A stretch of DNA of 10,466 nt, from the NCBI GenBank assembly GCA_037447655.1, contig JBBHKE010002222.1, positions 28,229 through 38,694 of the forward strand, given 5' to 3'. A model generated the notes under the pieces. The model was not told the origin of the DNA. It did no database searches and saw nothing but the letters and a program-made list of their open reading frames with translations. Below, one piece after another: positions 1-6,856 of this stretch; position 1 is the first letter of the stretch; each line of letters opens with the position of its first letter. The stretch is from Zygnema cylindricum (lineage: Eukaryota; Streptophyta; Zygnematophyceae; Zygnematales; Zygnemataceae). Both the position numbers and the translations under genes were made by a program.

Positions 1-178
1 CCAGGGAGGGGGAGAGAGGGAGAGAGAGAGGGAGAGAGAGGGAGAGGGAAAGAGAGAAGGATAGGGAGAAAAAGAGAGGGTGAAGGGGAAGAGAGAGATA
101 GGGGAGAAAAAGAGGGATAGGAAGAGAGAAAGGGAGAGGGAGAGAGAGGGAGAGAGAGAGGGAGAGAGGGGGAGGGAC
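1..178 (+). repeat. GA-rich polypurine microsatellite tract
   Basis: The plus strand is almost pure purine, built from degenerate GA, GGGA and GAGAGG units with rare T interruptions. It probably continues off the left edge. Translation gives only Arg/Glu/Gly/Lys-rich low-complexity peptide, as expected from a GA repeat, so I do not call a gene. Its right end runs directly into an A-rich tail that is shared with the GA tract ending near 2090. Confidence 0.9.
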
Positions 179-285
179 CAAAATGAAATCGATGTTGTAA
201 ACTTTCAAATATTAAGAAAACAAAATGAAAAAGAAAAAATTAAAAAGGTCATACACAGATAAAGTATCGTAAATTTTCAAAAAAT
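174..285 (+). repeat. A-rich tail, copy 1 of a dispersed direct repeat
   Basis: This segment begins GGGACCAAAATGAAATC and continues through GTTGTAAA, AGAAAACAAAATGAAAAA, GGTCAT and ATAAAGTA. The same ordered blocks recur from 2083 to about 2195, after another GA tract. The first 17 bases are identical in both copies; later parts differ by substitutions and small gaps. I infer two diverged copies of one repeat (GA tract plus tail). The identity of the parent element is unknown. Confidence 0.7.
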
Positions 286-780
286 ACTTGCTTTTAGAGT
301 AATAAGCAGTGAACCAAAATTATCAAAAAACATTATCAATATGATAATATAATTATTATTAAAAAAGTGAAAGAAATTATTATCAAAACGAAAGAAAAAA
401 TTGTCGCGGGATAAAATTCAACTCAATAAATAAATAAAAAGAAAAAAACCAAAAATCTCCACCCCCCTTGTCATCTGCATGGAAAATAAATATATAAAAC
501 AATAAATAAACGAATAAATAAGAAAATGAATAAATAACTATATGAATAAACAAAGTAATGAGTAATTTAATAAATAAATAAACATGACACAATACAATAC
601 AAGAAAACAAAATAAAAGAAACTAAGATAAAAAAAAAACAAAAGAAAACAAAGAAAAAAAAAGTAAAATAAATGAGAGGAACAAGAATAATTTAAATCAT
701 AAACAAAAACCCAAAATCAGGAAATGGTAAAAAAAACAACCAAAATAAAAATTAATCATCAATGTCGACCCCTCCTCCTC
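286..780. other. AT-rich, A-biased stretch without a gene
   Basis: The plus strand is A-rich and contains degenerate AATA/AAAT microsatellite sequence, clearest at about 425-600. No convincing coding frame, RNA gene or transposon end is visible. The open frame on the minus strand here (383-610) is a Phe/Leu/Ile-rich by-product of the composition. Confidence 0.8.
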
Positions 781-869
781 CCTCCCTCCTTCTAGCATGA
801 CCAAGAAACATAAAACAACAAAAATCCACCAAAAAGAAAAAAAAACTCTAAACCCACAAAATAAAAAAA

Positions 870-1018
870 ATATATGTATATATCTCTTCTCTCCTCTCTC
901 TCCCCCGCCCTACCCCCCTTAGACGTGGCCGGAGGCCTCTGCCCCCTTCCTCCAAAGAAACCCAGGAAAATCTGGACACCCCCTCCCTCCCTCCTGCCCT
1001 TCCTTCCCTGTGTGCCCA
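870..1018 (+). repeat. CT/C-rich polypyrimidine tract
   Basis: The sequence is pyrimidine-biased on the plus strand (CTCTCTCTCCCCC, CCCTCCCTCCCTCC), with a short mixed insert near 917-960. It is followed immediately by a purine-rich tract at 1020, so the two can pair imperfectly as a large stem. Overlapping open frames are low-complexity artefacts. Confidence 0.8.
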
Positions 1019-1019
1019 A

Positions 1020-1312
1020 GAGAAATCAAGGACAGAGAGAGAGGGAGGAAAGAGAGAGGGAGGGAAAGAGAGAGGGACAGAGATAAAGAGAGACATTGAG
1101 CGAAAGAGGGAGAGATACACATAGGGAGACAGAGAGTGTGAGAGGGAAAAAGAGAGAGAGAGTGGGACAAAGAGAGTGTGAGAGAGAGATGGAGAGAGAG
1201 AGCGAGAGAGACAGAGCGAGAGAGAGAGAGATGGAGAGAGGGTGAGAGAGAGAGATCGAGCGAGACAGAGCGAGAGAGAGAAAGAAAGAGAGAAAGAGAG
1301 AGAGAGAGAGAT
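1020..1312 (+). repeat. GA-rich polypurine microsatellite tract
   Basis: About 290 bases are dominated by GAGA dinucleotide runs with scattered GAC, GTGAGA and GAT interruptions. Several long open frames cross it on both strands, reading as Ser/Leu-rich on the minus strand and Arg/Glu-rich on the plus strand. All are products of the 2-base repeat, which has no stop codon in pure form. They are not annotated as genes. Confidence 0.9.
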
Positions 1313-1599
1313 GGCCTGTCCCCATCTCCGTCCACGCGTGTTCCTTCCATACCATGTATATGCCACGAATGGACCAGGGGTGGAGGGAAGCCTTTCTCCC
1401 TCAGTGACCTCGGATGTGTACTTCTATGCTACATGCTGTCGGGGCGGGGAGGAGGGGAGTGGTAAACGGGGCGAGAAAAAACCCTAAAAAAACCATAACT
1501 TTCCACTTCCTTCCCCTCTCTCCCTCTTACATTTTACTGTCTCATGACTATTACTGCTAGTCTGGGAGTAACATAGAGAATAAGCAGCCTCCGATGATC
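1313..1599. other. Unassigned spacer between simple repeats
   Basis: This is mixed-composition sequence with no recognised gene. It includes a G-rich patch at about 1440-1475 and a CT-rich patch at about 1499-1530. Nothing in it supports a specific function. Confidence 0.6.
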
Positions 1600-1800
1600 C
1601 TTCTTTCCTTCCAGTCGCCTCCCATCGGGGTCCTCCCTCAGGGTCCTTCCATCCACATGCGTCAGCGCATCATTCCGTCCTCCCTCCTCCTCCCTCCTCC
1701 ATCCCCTCCCTCCCTCCCCTCCCTCTCCCTCCCTCCTCCTCTCCTCCCTCCTTCATCCCTCCCTCCCTCCTCCTCCTCCTCACCATCCATCGCTCGTCCT
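1600..1800 (+). repeat. CT-rich polypyrimidine tract (TCC/CCCT units)
   Basis: The tract is dominated by CCTCC and CCCTCCCT units, densest at 1675-1790. It ends a few bases before a strong switch to purine at 1803. The Pro/Ser-rich frame across it is a repeat artefact. This pyrimidine-to-purine change repeats the layout at 870-1312. Confidence 0.85.
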
Positions 1801-1802
1801 AG

Positions 1803-2090
1803 TGGGGCATAGAGGGTGCGGGTGGGGAGGGTAGGGAGGCGGAGGAACAGGGTCTGGGGAGGGTGGGAGAAAGTGGGGGGGGTGGAGGGGTGGGAGAGGG
1901 AGTGGGGGAGAGATGAAGGGAGAGGTGGAGGGGCGAGAGAGGAAGGAGCAAAGAGAAGGAGAGAAAGATCCGGAGAGATCAGAAAGGGGATCGAGAGAAA
2001 TGAGCATCGAGGGCGGAGACCGGATCAGAGAGAAGTTAAAGAGAGAAGGAGAGAGTGAGGGACATAGAGGGAGAGAGGGGAAGGGACCAA
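1803..2090 (+). repeat. G/GA-rich polypurine tract with G-quadruplex motifs
   Basis: Purine-rich sequence, G-rich in its first 110 bases and GA-rich afterwards. Runs of three or more G lie at 1814-1816, 1820-1822, 1824-1827, 1829-1831 and 1834-1836, and again at 1856-1859, 1861-1863, 1865-1867 and 1875-1882. Both sets satisfy the usual four-run, short-loop G-quadruplex pattern. The tract ends in the repeated A-rich tail. Confidence 0.85.
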
Positions 2091-2195
2091 AATGAAATCA
2101 CAGTTGTAAAATTTCTTGCTAAAATAACATTTTCCGAGAAAACAAAATGAAAAAAAAAAAAAGAATTTGGTCATTCCCTTATAAAGTAACTCGAT
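2083..2195 (+). repeat. A-rich tail, copy 2 of a dispersed direct repeat
   Basis: The second copy of the tail seen at 174-285 starts with the same 17 bases, GGGACCAAAATGAAATC. It then keeps the blocks GTTGTAAA, GAGAAAACAAAATGAAAA, GGTCAT and ATAAAGTA in the same order. It is longer than copy 1 by small insertions. Confidence 0.7.
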
Positions 2196-2426
2196 TTTCT
2201 TGTCTTTTCATTTTTTTTTTCATTCTTTTCTTTTTTCTTCTTTATTTTAAAAAATTTCTTTCTTTGTTTATTTTGGGCAAAATTTTCAGGAAAAGACAAA
2301 AACACCTACTACCAATGAAATAATAGGACACACACCGACAACTCACACCGGATAGTAATAACTAAGGGGTGGACTTCCATTAGGCGTCTCAACAATTGTA
2401 CGGAATATTTTACTGAAAGGGAGTGC
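2196..2426. other. AT-rich flank of the LINE insertion, no gene
   Basis: T-rich then A-rich sequence, including a long TTTC-type pyrimidine run at about 2200-2270. No coding or RNA feature is recognised. It borders the target-site duplication at 2427. Confidence 0.7.
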
Positions 2427-2439
2427 CTTTCCATTATGT
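2427..2439. repeat. Target-site duplication of the LINE (3' side)
   Basis: CTTTCCATTATGT is repeated exactly at 3888-3900. The two copies bracket a minus-strand LINE fragment. A 13-base perfect duplication is in the usual range for target-primed reverse transcription. Confidence 0.85.
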
Positions 2440-3887
2440 TTTTTATTGCAAAAATTGCGATGGAAAACCATCTTAGAACAAAAAAGGTAGAACTGAAAAA
2501 AAAAATAGGAGACTACAAGAGTCACAAAAAAGTAATCTACGCCTAAAAACAAAAATGAAAGACGACAAAACTAACAAGAGCAAAGAACAAAAACAAAACA
2601 ATAACACACTGAGACCGCCTACAAAATGAAAAAGCCTAGACTAGACTACCCTTAGGGAAACTAAGGTCCAAAACCACGAAGATCATGGATGTGAACAGGG
2701 TCCCTTGTTGGAAGGTCTGGAAGACCCCGCCGATTGTCCGCAAGTGTGCTACGTCGAAGGAGAGCCGCCGCTTGCGCACGTTGAAGTGCAATTGAGACAA
2801 GCTGACGGTAAAATGCAACTAATAGACTCGATGGAGGACTCCTTGGACCCTGAGATTCAAACGTTCTTCGCGCACATTGTCGAAGGAAGTCATCGAAAGA
2901 CTTGTCTAAAGAACCAAAATCTCCACTGCAAATGGGACAAACTGGTCCGACGGGTCTCGCTAAGCGTAGTCTCGTTCTTTTGTAGCCGCTGCATCTCGAG
3001 CCCCCACACCTGAATGCGAAGCCGCGCGAGATGAAATGTGTGTCCCGGTTGGATCCGCGAGGACCACATCGCCAAGCGTCCTCCCAGCACCATGAAGAAA
3101 AACCAAGTCAACCCGAGGGTTGCGAGAACCCTTAGATTGGGGCCGAGGTGGAAGTATATTAGAAACCTCACGTTTGACAGTGTAGCCCGCCTCGGCACCA
3201 ATGGCAGCAATGGCATCTCGCACCAAATCATGTGCGACACTTCATTCCCCACCATGCGAGCAACGAAGCAAATGGATTCATTCAGCATCAATAACTTGGT
3301 TACAAACGAACCAAGGCCCCCCCAAAAGCGGAGGGTGAGGCAAACCCGCAGAAGTAAATTGGTCAGATGATAGACGGAGTGTCGAAAAAGTTGGTGTTGC
3401 TTATAGCCATGCACCAACCCCAGGCCCAAAACACGAACGTAAACGAGCACGCGCTTGAGCAAGAGGTAGCGCCTCCAAGAGGTTTGCAAAATCAGCGGCG
3501 GCTACTTGCTCAAATATGCGTTGTTGAAGTTGGAAGTTAGTGTCGGCCATGAGAGAAGGAAATGGTGGAATATCAAGATCGAAAATACCACTTGTGCATC
3601 CGACAACTTGGGGAGGTCGTCGCTGTGAGAAAGATCCTCCAACAGTGCACCCTCAACCACTTGGTTGACAAAAGAAGAACCATCAATAGGGCAGCCTAAA
3701 GCCTTGATACCCTCATCCTGAGATGCAAAACGAAAACCGTTGGGGAGCGGGCAATCCGACGGCAAACCTTGTGGGCACCAAGCAACACACTTAGATGGTT
3801 TAACAGTGAGCCCGATCCGGTGAAGTTGGTCCAAAAAATGAGAGAACGCAGAAAAAACCTGATCGCGGGGACCCACGATATGCGTGT
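2440..3887 (-). mobile_element. 5'-truncated non-LTR retrotransposon (LINE) insertion
   Basis: This 1448-base insertion on the minus strand is bounded by a perfect 13-base target duplication. Its 5' end (high coordinate) starts inside the reverse transcriptase catalytic region. Its 3' end has a T-rich untranslated region of about 220 bases, ending in a short AATAAAAA-type tail that abuts the duplication. 5' truncation, a 3' A-rich tail and a variable-length target duplication are the classic marks of LINE insertion by target-primed reverse transcription. The copy is dead: its coding part has at least two frameshifts and several stops. Without reverse transcriptase motifs 0-5 it cannot be assigned to a clade with certainty. 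Confidence 0.85.
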
Positions 3888-3888
3888 C
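2661..3888 (-). pseudogene. LINE ORF2 remnant: RT end plus C-terminal domain
   Basis: The reading is minus-strand, in three frames. Segment A (3888-3502) starts DTHIVGPRDQV, the residues just after the catalytic aspartates of a LINE reverse transcriptase YADD box. It continues through GLTVKPSKCVAW (thumb region) and LGCPIDG. Segment B (about 3502-2921) has IHLLRCSHGGE with a downstream HD, like the Cys/His knuckle that precedes a restriction-like endonuclease. It then reads PRVDLVF and TLGDVVLADPTG, like the paired acidic motifs of that nuclease. Segment C (2924-2661) reads SFDDFLRQCARR, FYRQLVSIALQRAQAAALL and ends at a TAG. Segment B contains stops at 3403-3401, 3280-3278, 3244-3242 and 2962-2960. 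Frameshifts lie near 3502 and 2922. The domain order fits the C-terminal half of LINE proteins in green algae and early plants. The endonuclease assignment is inference from motif spacing. Confidence 0.8.
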
Positions 3889-3900
3889 TTTCCATTATGT
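3888..3900. repeat. Target-site duplication of the LINE (5' side)
   Basis: Exact second copy of CTTTCCATTATGT (see 2427-2439). Its first base may also belong to the LINE by micro-homology, because it completes the aspartate codon at the truncation point. Confidence 0.85.
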
Positions 3901-4585
3901 CGCGACAATAAACCTTTTTTTATTTGTGTGTCTCATTCTGGTTGGTAACACGTAGGTTAATATTCGATGCTTAAAATCTTGAAAGAATCTTAGAATGCAA
4001 AGTCTGAACACAATATCTGTACGAGTGGAGGAAATATATGCACCGTCTGAGGTAATTAATGACTCGTACAGAGGGCATTAAATGTACTACCCAAAATTTC
4101 AAAACGCAACGACAAAAAGGCGGCGGCAAACTTTGATGGTGGGAGCGTGACGGGATAACTTTGGCAAATTCGCAGCCACCCTGGCGGACACACGTGGCCC
4201 TTGCAACGTGTAAGCACATATGCGCGCGCTCCTCGTGGATTTTTTTTTACCTTTTCCACACGGCCTAGTTTTACACGTTCTGTATTCGAGAACTGGAACT
4301 GCACAATCTGTACTGTCCTCCCTCAAAGAAAACTTTAGGGTTGATGGCATGGCGTCTCGGATAAAAAGTGTACTCAGATAAAAAGTGTACTCGGATAAAA
4401 AGTGTAATAGAATCCGACGGTCCAAATTTACGCCTTCAACATTGGACATTTTTCTGTTATGTTGTTTTCCTTGAAAAAAAAAAATTGTACGAACTTGTAC
4501 GAAACGGTACGGCCGTCAGTAAAAAAACCATACTTTTTCGCTAAAGGAAGTTCACCCTAATAAGTTAATAACTACAACGCTCATC
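3901..4585. other. No gene recognised; mixed intergenic sequence
   Basis: No frame in this stretch resembles a known protein. It contains a perfect plant-type G-box core (CACGTGGC, 4191-4198), which may be chance, and a small 17-base tandem repeat at 4358-4408. A short direct repeat of TTGTACGAA lies near 4486-4512. Confidence 0.6.
4358..4408 (+). repeat. Three tandem 17-base repeats
   Basis: Units CGGATAAAAAGTGTACT, CAGATAAAAAGTGTACT and CGGATAAAAAGTGTAAT lie head to tail at 4358-4374, 4375-4391 and 4392-4408. Each differs from the first by no more than one base. This is a small minisatellite, possibly recent because the units are nearly identical. Confidence 0.9.
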
Positions 4586-4593
4586 GTTATTGG
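4586..4593. repeat. 8-base target duplication, left of hAT-like element
   Basis: GTTATTGG here matches GTTATTAG at 5427-5434 in 7 of 8 positions. The two copies directly abut the inverted terminal sequences. Eight bases is the standard duplication length for the hAT superfamily. Confidence 0.65.
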
Positions 4594-4654
4594 TAGTCTT
4601 GGGTATCAAGGACCAATAGCCGATATTCGATATGTACCGAATTTTAGGTACCCG

Positions 4655-4687
4655 ATAATCGATATATCGCCTCGATATATCGATTAT
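4655..4687. repeat. 15-base perfect inverted repeat with 3-base loop
   Basis: Arms 4655-4669 (ATAATCGATATATCG) and 4673-4687 (CGATATATCGATTAT) are exact reverse complements separated by CCT. This lies in the left subterminal region of the hAT-like element. It can form a tight hairpin in single-stranded DNA or RNA. Confidence 0.9.
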
Positions 4688-5293
4688 TGAAATATCGCGA
4701 TATTAGCCGATATATCGCCAATATATCGTATCGTCGATATATCGAGGTGTTTAAAAAAAAATGAAAATTTTCACATGTCTCCAAAGTCACGAGCTTTCGG
4801 ACAAGATGACCATTAAATCTATGCCGAAAAGAAATACGGTTTTTTCCTGAAAGTCAGCAGAGTGAATGAGATCTTTGAGGTACATTGACGCGGTACACTT
4901 GTGAAGTACACGTACGTAATACGCAAGTGCGGGTTTCCATACGAAAATGGTCAGTTCTCAAATCTTTGACGATTTTAGAGATTAGATCATCAACTTCCAA
5001 GGACCACTCAAATCAAAACACGTATGTAAAAACTTGTTTAGAGAAGATACGCGATGTTAACCGAGGCCTCTGTAATACAGAAATTTTGATGTCAGTAATA
5101 TTACAAATACCTCCTCATGTAACCATACCCCAAATAAGTAATCATATGAATTACTAAATTTGTACTTTTTTGTCGGTTACATTTTGCGGCGTCTACCTTT
5201 AAGTCACGGAACAAAAATCACGTCGTACGTGGCGTATCATGCAATTTGTTTTTTTCGCTAAAATAACATATTATATTAAATTTAAAAAATACT

Positions 5294-5313
5294 ATATATA
5301 TCGCGATATATAT
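5294..5313. repeat. 20-base perfect palindrome
   Basis: The sequence is self-complementary around a central TCGCGA flanked by alternating AT. It lies at the inner edge of the right subterminal region of the hAT-like element and is followed by a second TATCGCGATA unit. Confidence 0.85.
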
Positions 5314-5363
5314 CGCGATAATTTATGTTGGTCTCGGTACGATATATCGAGGAGTTTGCTCGA

Positions 5364-5389
5364 TCGATATTCGATATATCGAATATCGA
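5364..5389. repeat. 26-base perfect palindrome
   Basis: This palindrome is centred on the A/T step at 5376/5377 inside GATATATC. All 13 base pairs match. It lies in the right subterminal region of the hAT-like element, about 37 bases from its right end. Confidence 0.9.
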
Positions 5390-5426
5390 AATTATTGGAT
5401 ATGAATTTACCCGATACCCAACACTA

Positions 5427-5434
5427 GTTATTAG
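5427..5434. repeat. 8-base target duplication, right of hAT-like element
   Basis: GTTATTAG is the partner of GTTATTGG at 4586-4593 (one mismatch). It overlaps the start of the inverted repeat at 5431-5449. Confidence 0.65.
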
Positions 5435-5449
5435 TGTTACTAACACTAA
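5431..5449. repeat. 9-base inverted repeat around one base
   Basis: TTAGTGTTA and TAACACTAA flank a single C. The motif resembles the hAT-like terminus TAGTGTT placed head to head, immediately outside the element boundary. Confidence 0.85.
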
Positions 5450-5619
5450 TTCGATCGCCACACTATTTTTCGGGCAAAAAATCACAAAATAGAGCCAACA
5501 ACTTTATTTAAAGACGTGCAGTACAATATGCCACGTCCCTTAGGCACTAAATTAATATTTTTAACTCTAATTTCACATTAACACTAATAAATTTTTGACG
5601 GTAATATCGATGAGGGGTG

Positions 5620-5785
5620 AAGTGTTGTGTATCGAAGGCCCCTTGACGATATTCGATAAGTAACCTAATTTTAAGTACATGATAATCGATACAGGGCTTC
5701 GATATATCGAGAAGCTGAGAGCTCAATATTAAACTGATATATCGGACTATTTTCAATATTTTTTCATTGCCATATATCGAAGTGA
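5620..5785 (+). mobile_element. Fragment of the hAT-like family (left end), copy 2
   Basis: It starts AAGTGTTGTGTATCGAAGG and continues with a GATATTCGATA block, TTTTAAGTAC, GATAATCGATA and CTTCGATATATCGAG. These are the same blocks in the same order as the left end at 4594. No matching right end or target duplication was found, so it appears truncated or interrupted. The right limit is approximate. Confidence 0.6.
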
Positions 5786-5794
5786 CGTGAGGCA

Positions 5795-5915
5795 GAGTTC
5801 GCAATCGGGTACCCTAATCCGCACCCGATCCGTACCCGACCGGCCACATCGGATTCTCAACAGATTCGGTGGTAAATTTTGGTGGCCGGCCAAATTCGGC
5901 CGGGTGACTAAAAAT
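5795..5915. repeat. CCCGA/CCGGCC-rich repeat-like block
   Basis: This is a GC-richer island in AT-rich surroundings. It contains GGGTACCC, then CACCCGATCC and TACCCGACCGGCC, and later GGCCGGCC and CGGCCGGGT, which are partly inverted relative to the first half. It looks like part of another repeat, but I cannot name it. Confidence 0.4.
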
Positions 5916-6029
5916 AAAAGAAAAAAAACCTCGAGTACGGCCAGGTAAGCAAAAGGTAAACACAATTGAAGGTTTCGTATGTACGTACTCCTACTGTACT
6001 GAACACCCTGAATCACTATTAGTGTTAAC

Positions 6030-6510
6030 GTTTTGTACTCTTAAAACATTTTTCTCCGTTCACACTTGTCCGATTGTGGATCTGACGGTTGCGATTGAAA
6101 GATAAGATTCTCAGCTTCCGATTGGCGTATCAAATTAAAAACTAGACAGGTATGGTAATGCGGAAAATATGTTTTAAGTGGCGAAAAAATCATTAACCCC
6201 AATAGCAATACACGGTGTAGTGTACATATCATCCAACATTATTGTACTTTGTGCCATTAATTTTGTACTTATTCGGGGATGGGTAGTCGCGAAAAATTGA
6301 GTTTCAGTGAACAATTTTTTTCGTAAACGCGTATCGAGTACCGGGTAACGATTAAGGAGCGTGCAATGCCCCGACCGAATTTCCGGTGTTCAGATTTTGA
6401 AAAAAAAAAAAATGTCGGATTTCAGTATTTGAAATTTTGACTTTTGAAACCTTTGACCTTAAGTAAAAAAAAAATTAAAACACCCCCTCCCCTCGCTATG
6501 GCAAGCCCTT
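6030..6510. other. No gene recognised; AT-rich intergenic sequence
   Basis: The stretch holds short A- and T-runs and near-repeats such as TTCAGATTTTGAAA and TTCAGTATTTGAAA around 6391-6435. No coding frame, RNA gene or element boundary is supported. Confidence 0.6.
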
Positions 6511-6535
6511 GGGGGGGGGGGGGAGAAGGGGGGGG
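6511..6535 (+). repeat. G homopolymer runs (G13 and G8)
   Basis: Thirteen G at 6511-6523 and eight G at 6528-6535 are separated by AGAA. Such runs are unstable in replication and sequencing, so the exact lengths should be treated as uncertain. The ORF across them is not supported. Confidence 0.85.
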
Positions 6536-6677
6536 TATATTACGTTCCGTGTACCGGTACTATTTAACGGTGTATGGACCTCCCACCAAATATATCGTGA
6601 TAACTTTTGTTGATCGTGGAGCGATGTAACGTCCACTCTGAACGTTAGCTAATCGATACATCAAATATCCAATTTAC

Positions 6678-6856
6678 TAGTGTTGTGTATCAGTAAGGAT
6701 TTACCGATAACCGATATGGACCTTTTCGGGTTCTCGATAATCGATATATTGGTACGATATATCGTCAACAGTCTTATCGCTGATAAGTAACCGATAATAT
6801 CGGGTACTTATCGGCGAAAACACCGATAACGATAACTATCGGCGATAACTATAGGA
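6678..6856 (+). mobile_element. Fragment of the hAT-like family (left end), copy 3
   Basis: It starts TAGTGTTGTGTATCAGTAAGG and continues with ACCGATAACCGATATG, TCTCGATAATCGATATAT and GGTACGATATATCG. This is the same block order and orientation as at 4594 and 5620. It then passes into GATAAC/TATCGG repeats up to about 6856. No matching right terminus or duplication of the 8 flanking bases was found. The right limit is approximate. Confidence 0.55.

Larger units (their letters stand above)
4594..5426. mobile_element. Non-autonomous hAT-like element (MITE-like, 833 bp)
   Basis: The left end reads TAGTCTTGGGTATC and the right end, on the opposite strand, TAGTGTTGGGTATC: 13 of 14 positions match. 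Both ends then enter about 150 bases packed with CGATATATCG-type palindromes in inverted order, closing at a TTTAAAAAA-like block on each side. An 8-base target duplication (7/8 match) flanks it. No transposase is present: the interior (about 4760-5285) is AT-rich and holds only one weak frame (4885-5157). Terminal TAGTGTTG-like ends, an 8-base duplication and dense subterminal repeats together fit a hAT-derived deletion element. The superfamily call is inference; the boundaries are seen in the sequence. Confidence 0.7.
5578..6028. repeat. Region bracketed by a 12-base perfect inverted repeat
   Basis: TTAACACTAATA (5578-5589) and its exact reverse complement TATTAGTGTTAA (6017-6028) bracket 451 bases. 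The enclosed sequence contains the second hAT-like left end and a CCCGA-rich block. I found no target duplication outside the arms, so it may be an old element whose flanks have decayed, or arms left by separate elements. Confidence 0.5.

Noticed and set aside
80-262. Arg/Glu-rich plus-strand frame
   Set aside because: Low-complexity product of the GA microsatellite, with no domain and no conserved start.
848-1366. Long minus-strand frames (up to 172 residues), Ser/Leu-rich
   Set aside because: They are translations of a GA/CT dinucleotide repeat, which lacks stops in pure form. Several equally long frames overlap on both strands.
1479-1492. CCCTAAAAAAACC as telomere repeat
   Set aside because: Only one unit similar to CCCTAAA is present; there is no array.
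2705-3013. Plus-strand frame of 102 residues across the LINE
   Set aside because: It lies antisense to the LINE ORF2 remnant, whose minus-strand peptides match RT C-terminal motifs far better.
4191-4198. CACGTGGC as a functional G-box promoter element
   Set aside because: The motif is exact, but no gene or start site is near; an 8-base match in 10 kb can be chance.
4885-5157. 90-residue frame as a transposase remnant inside the hAT-like element
   Set aside because: It shows no hAT dimerisation or zinc-finger motif and is short enough to be chance.
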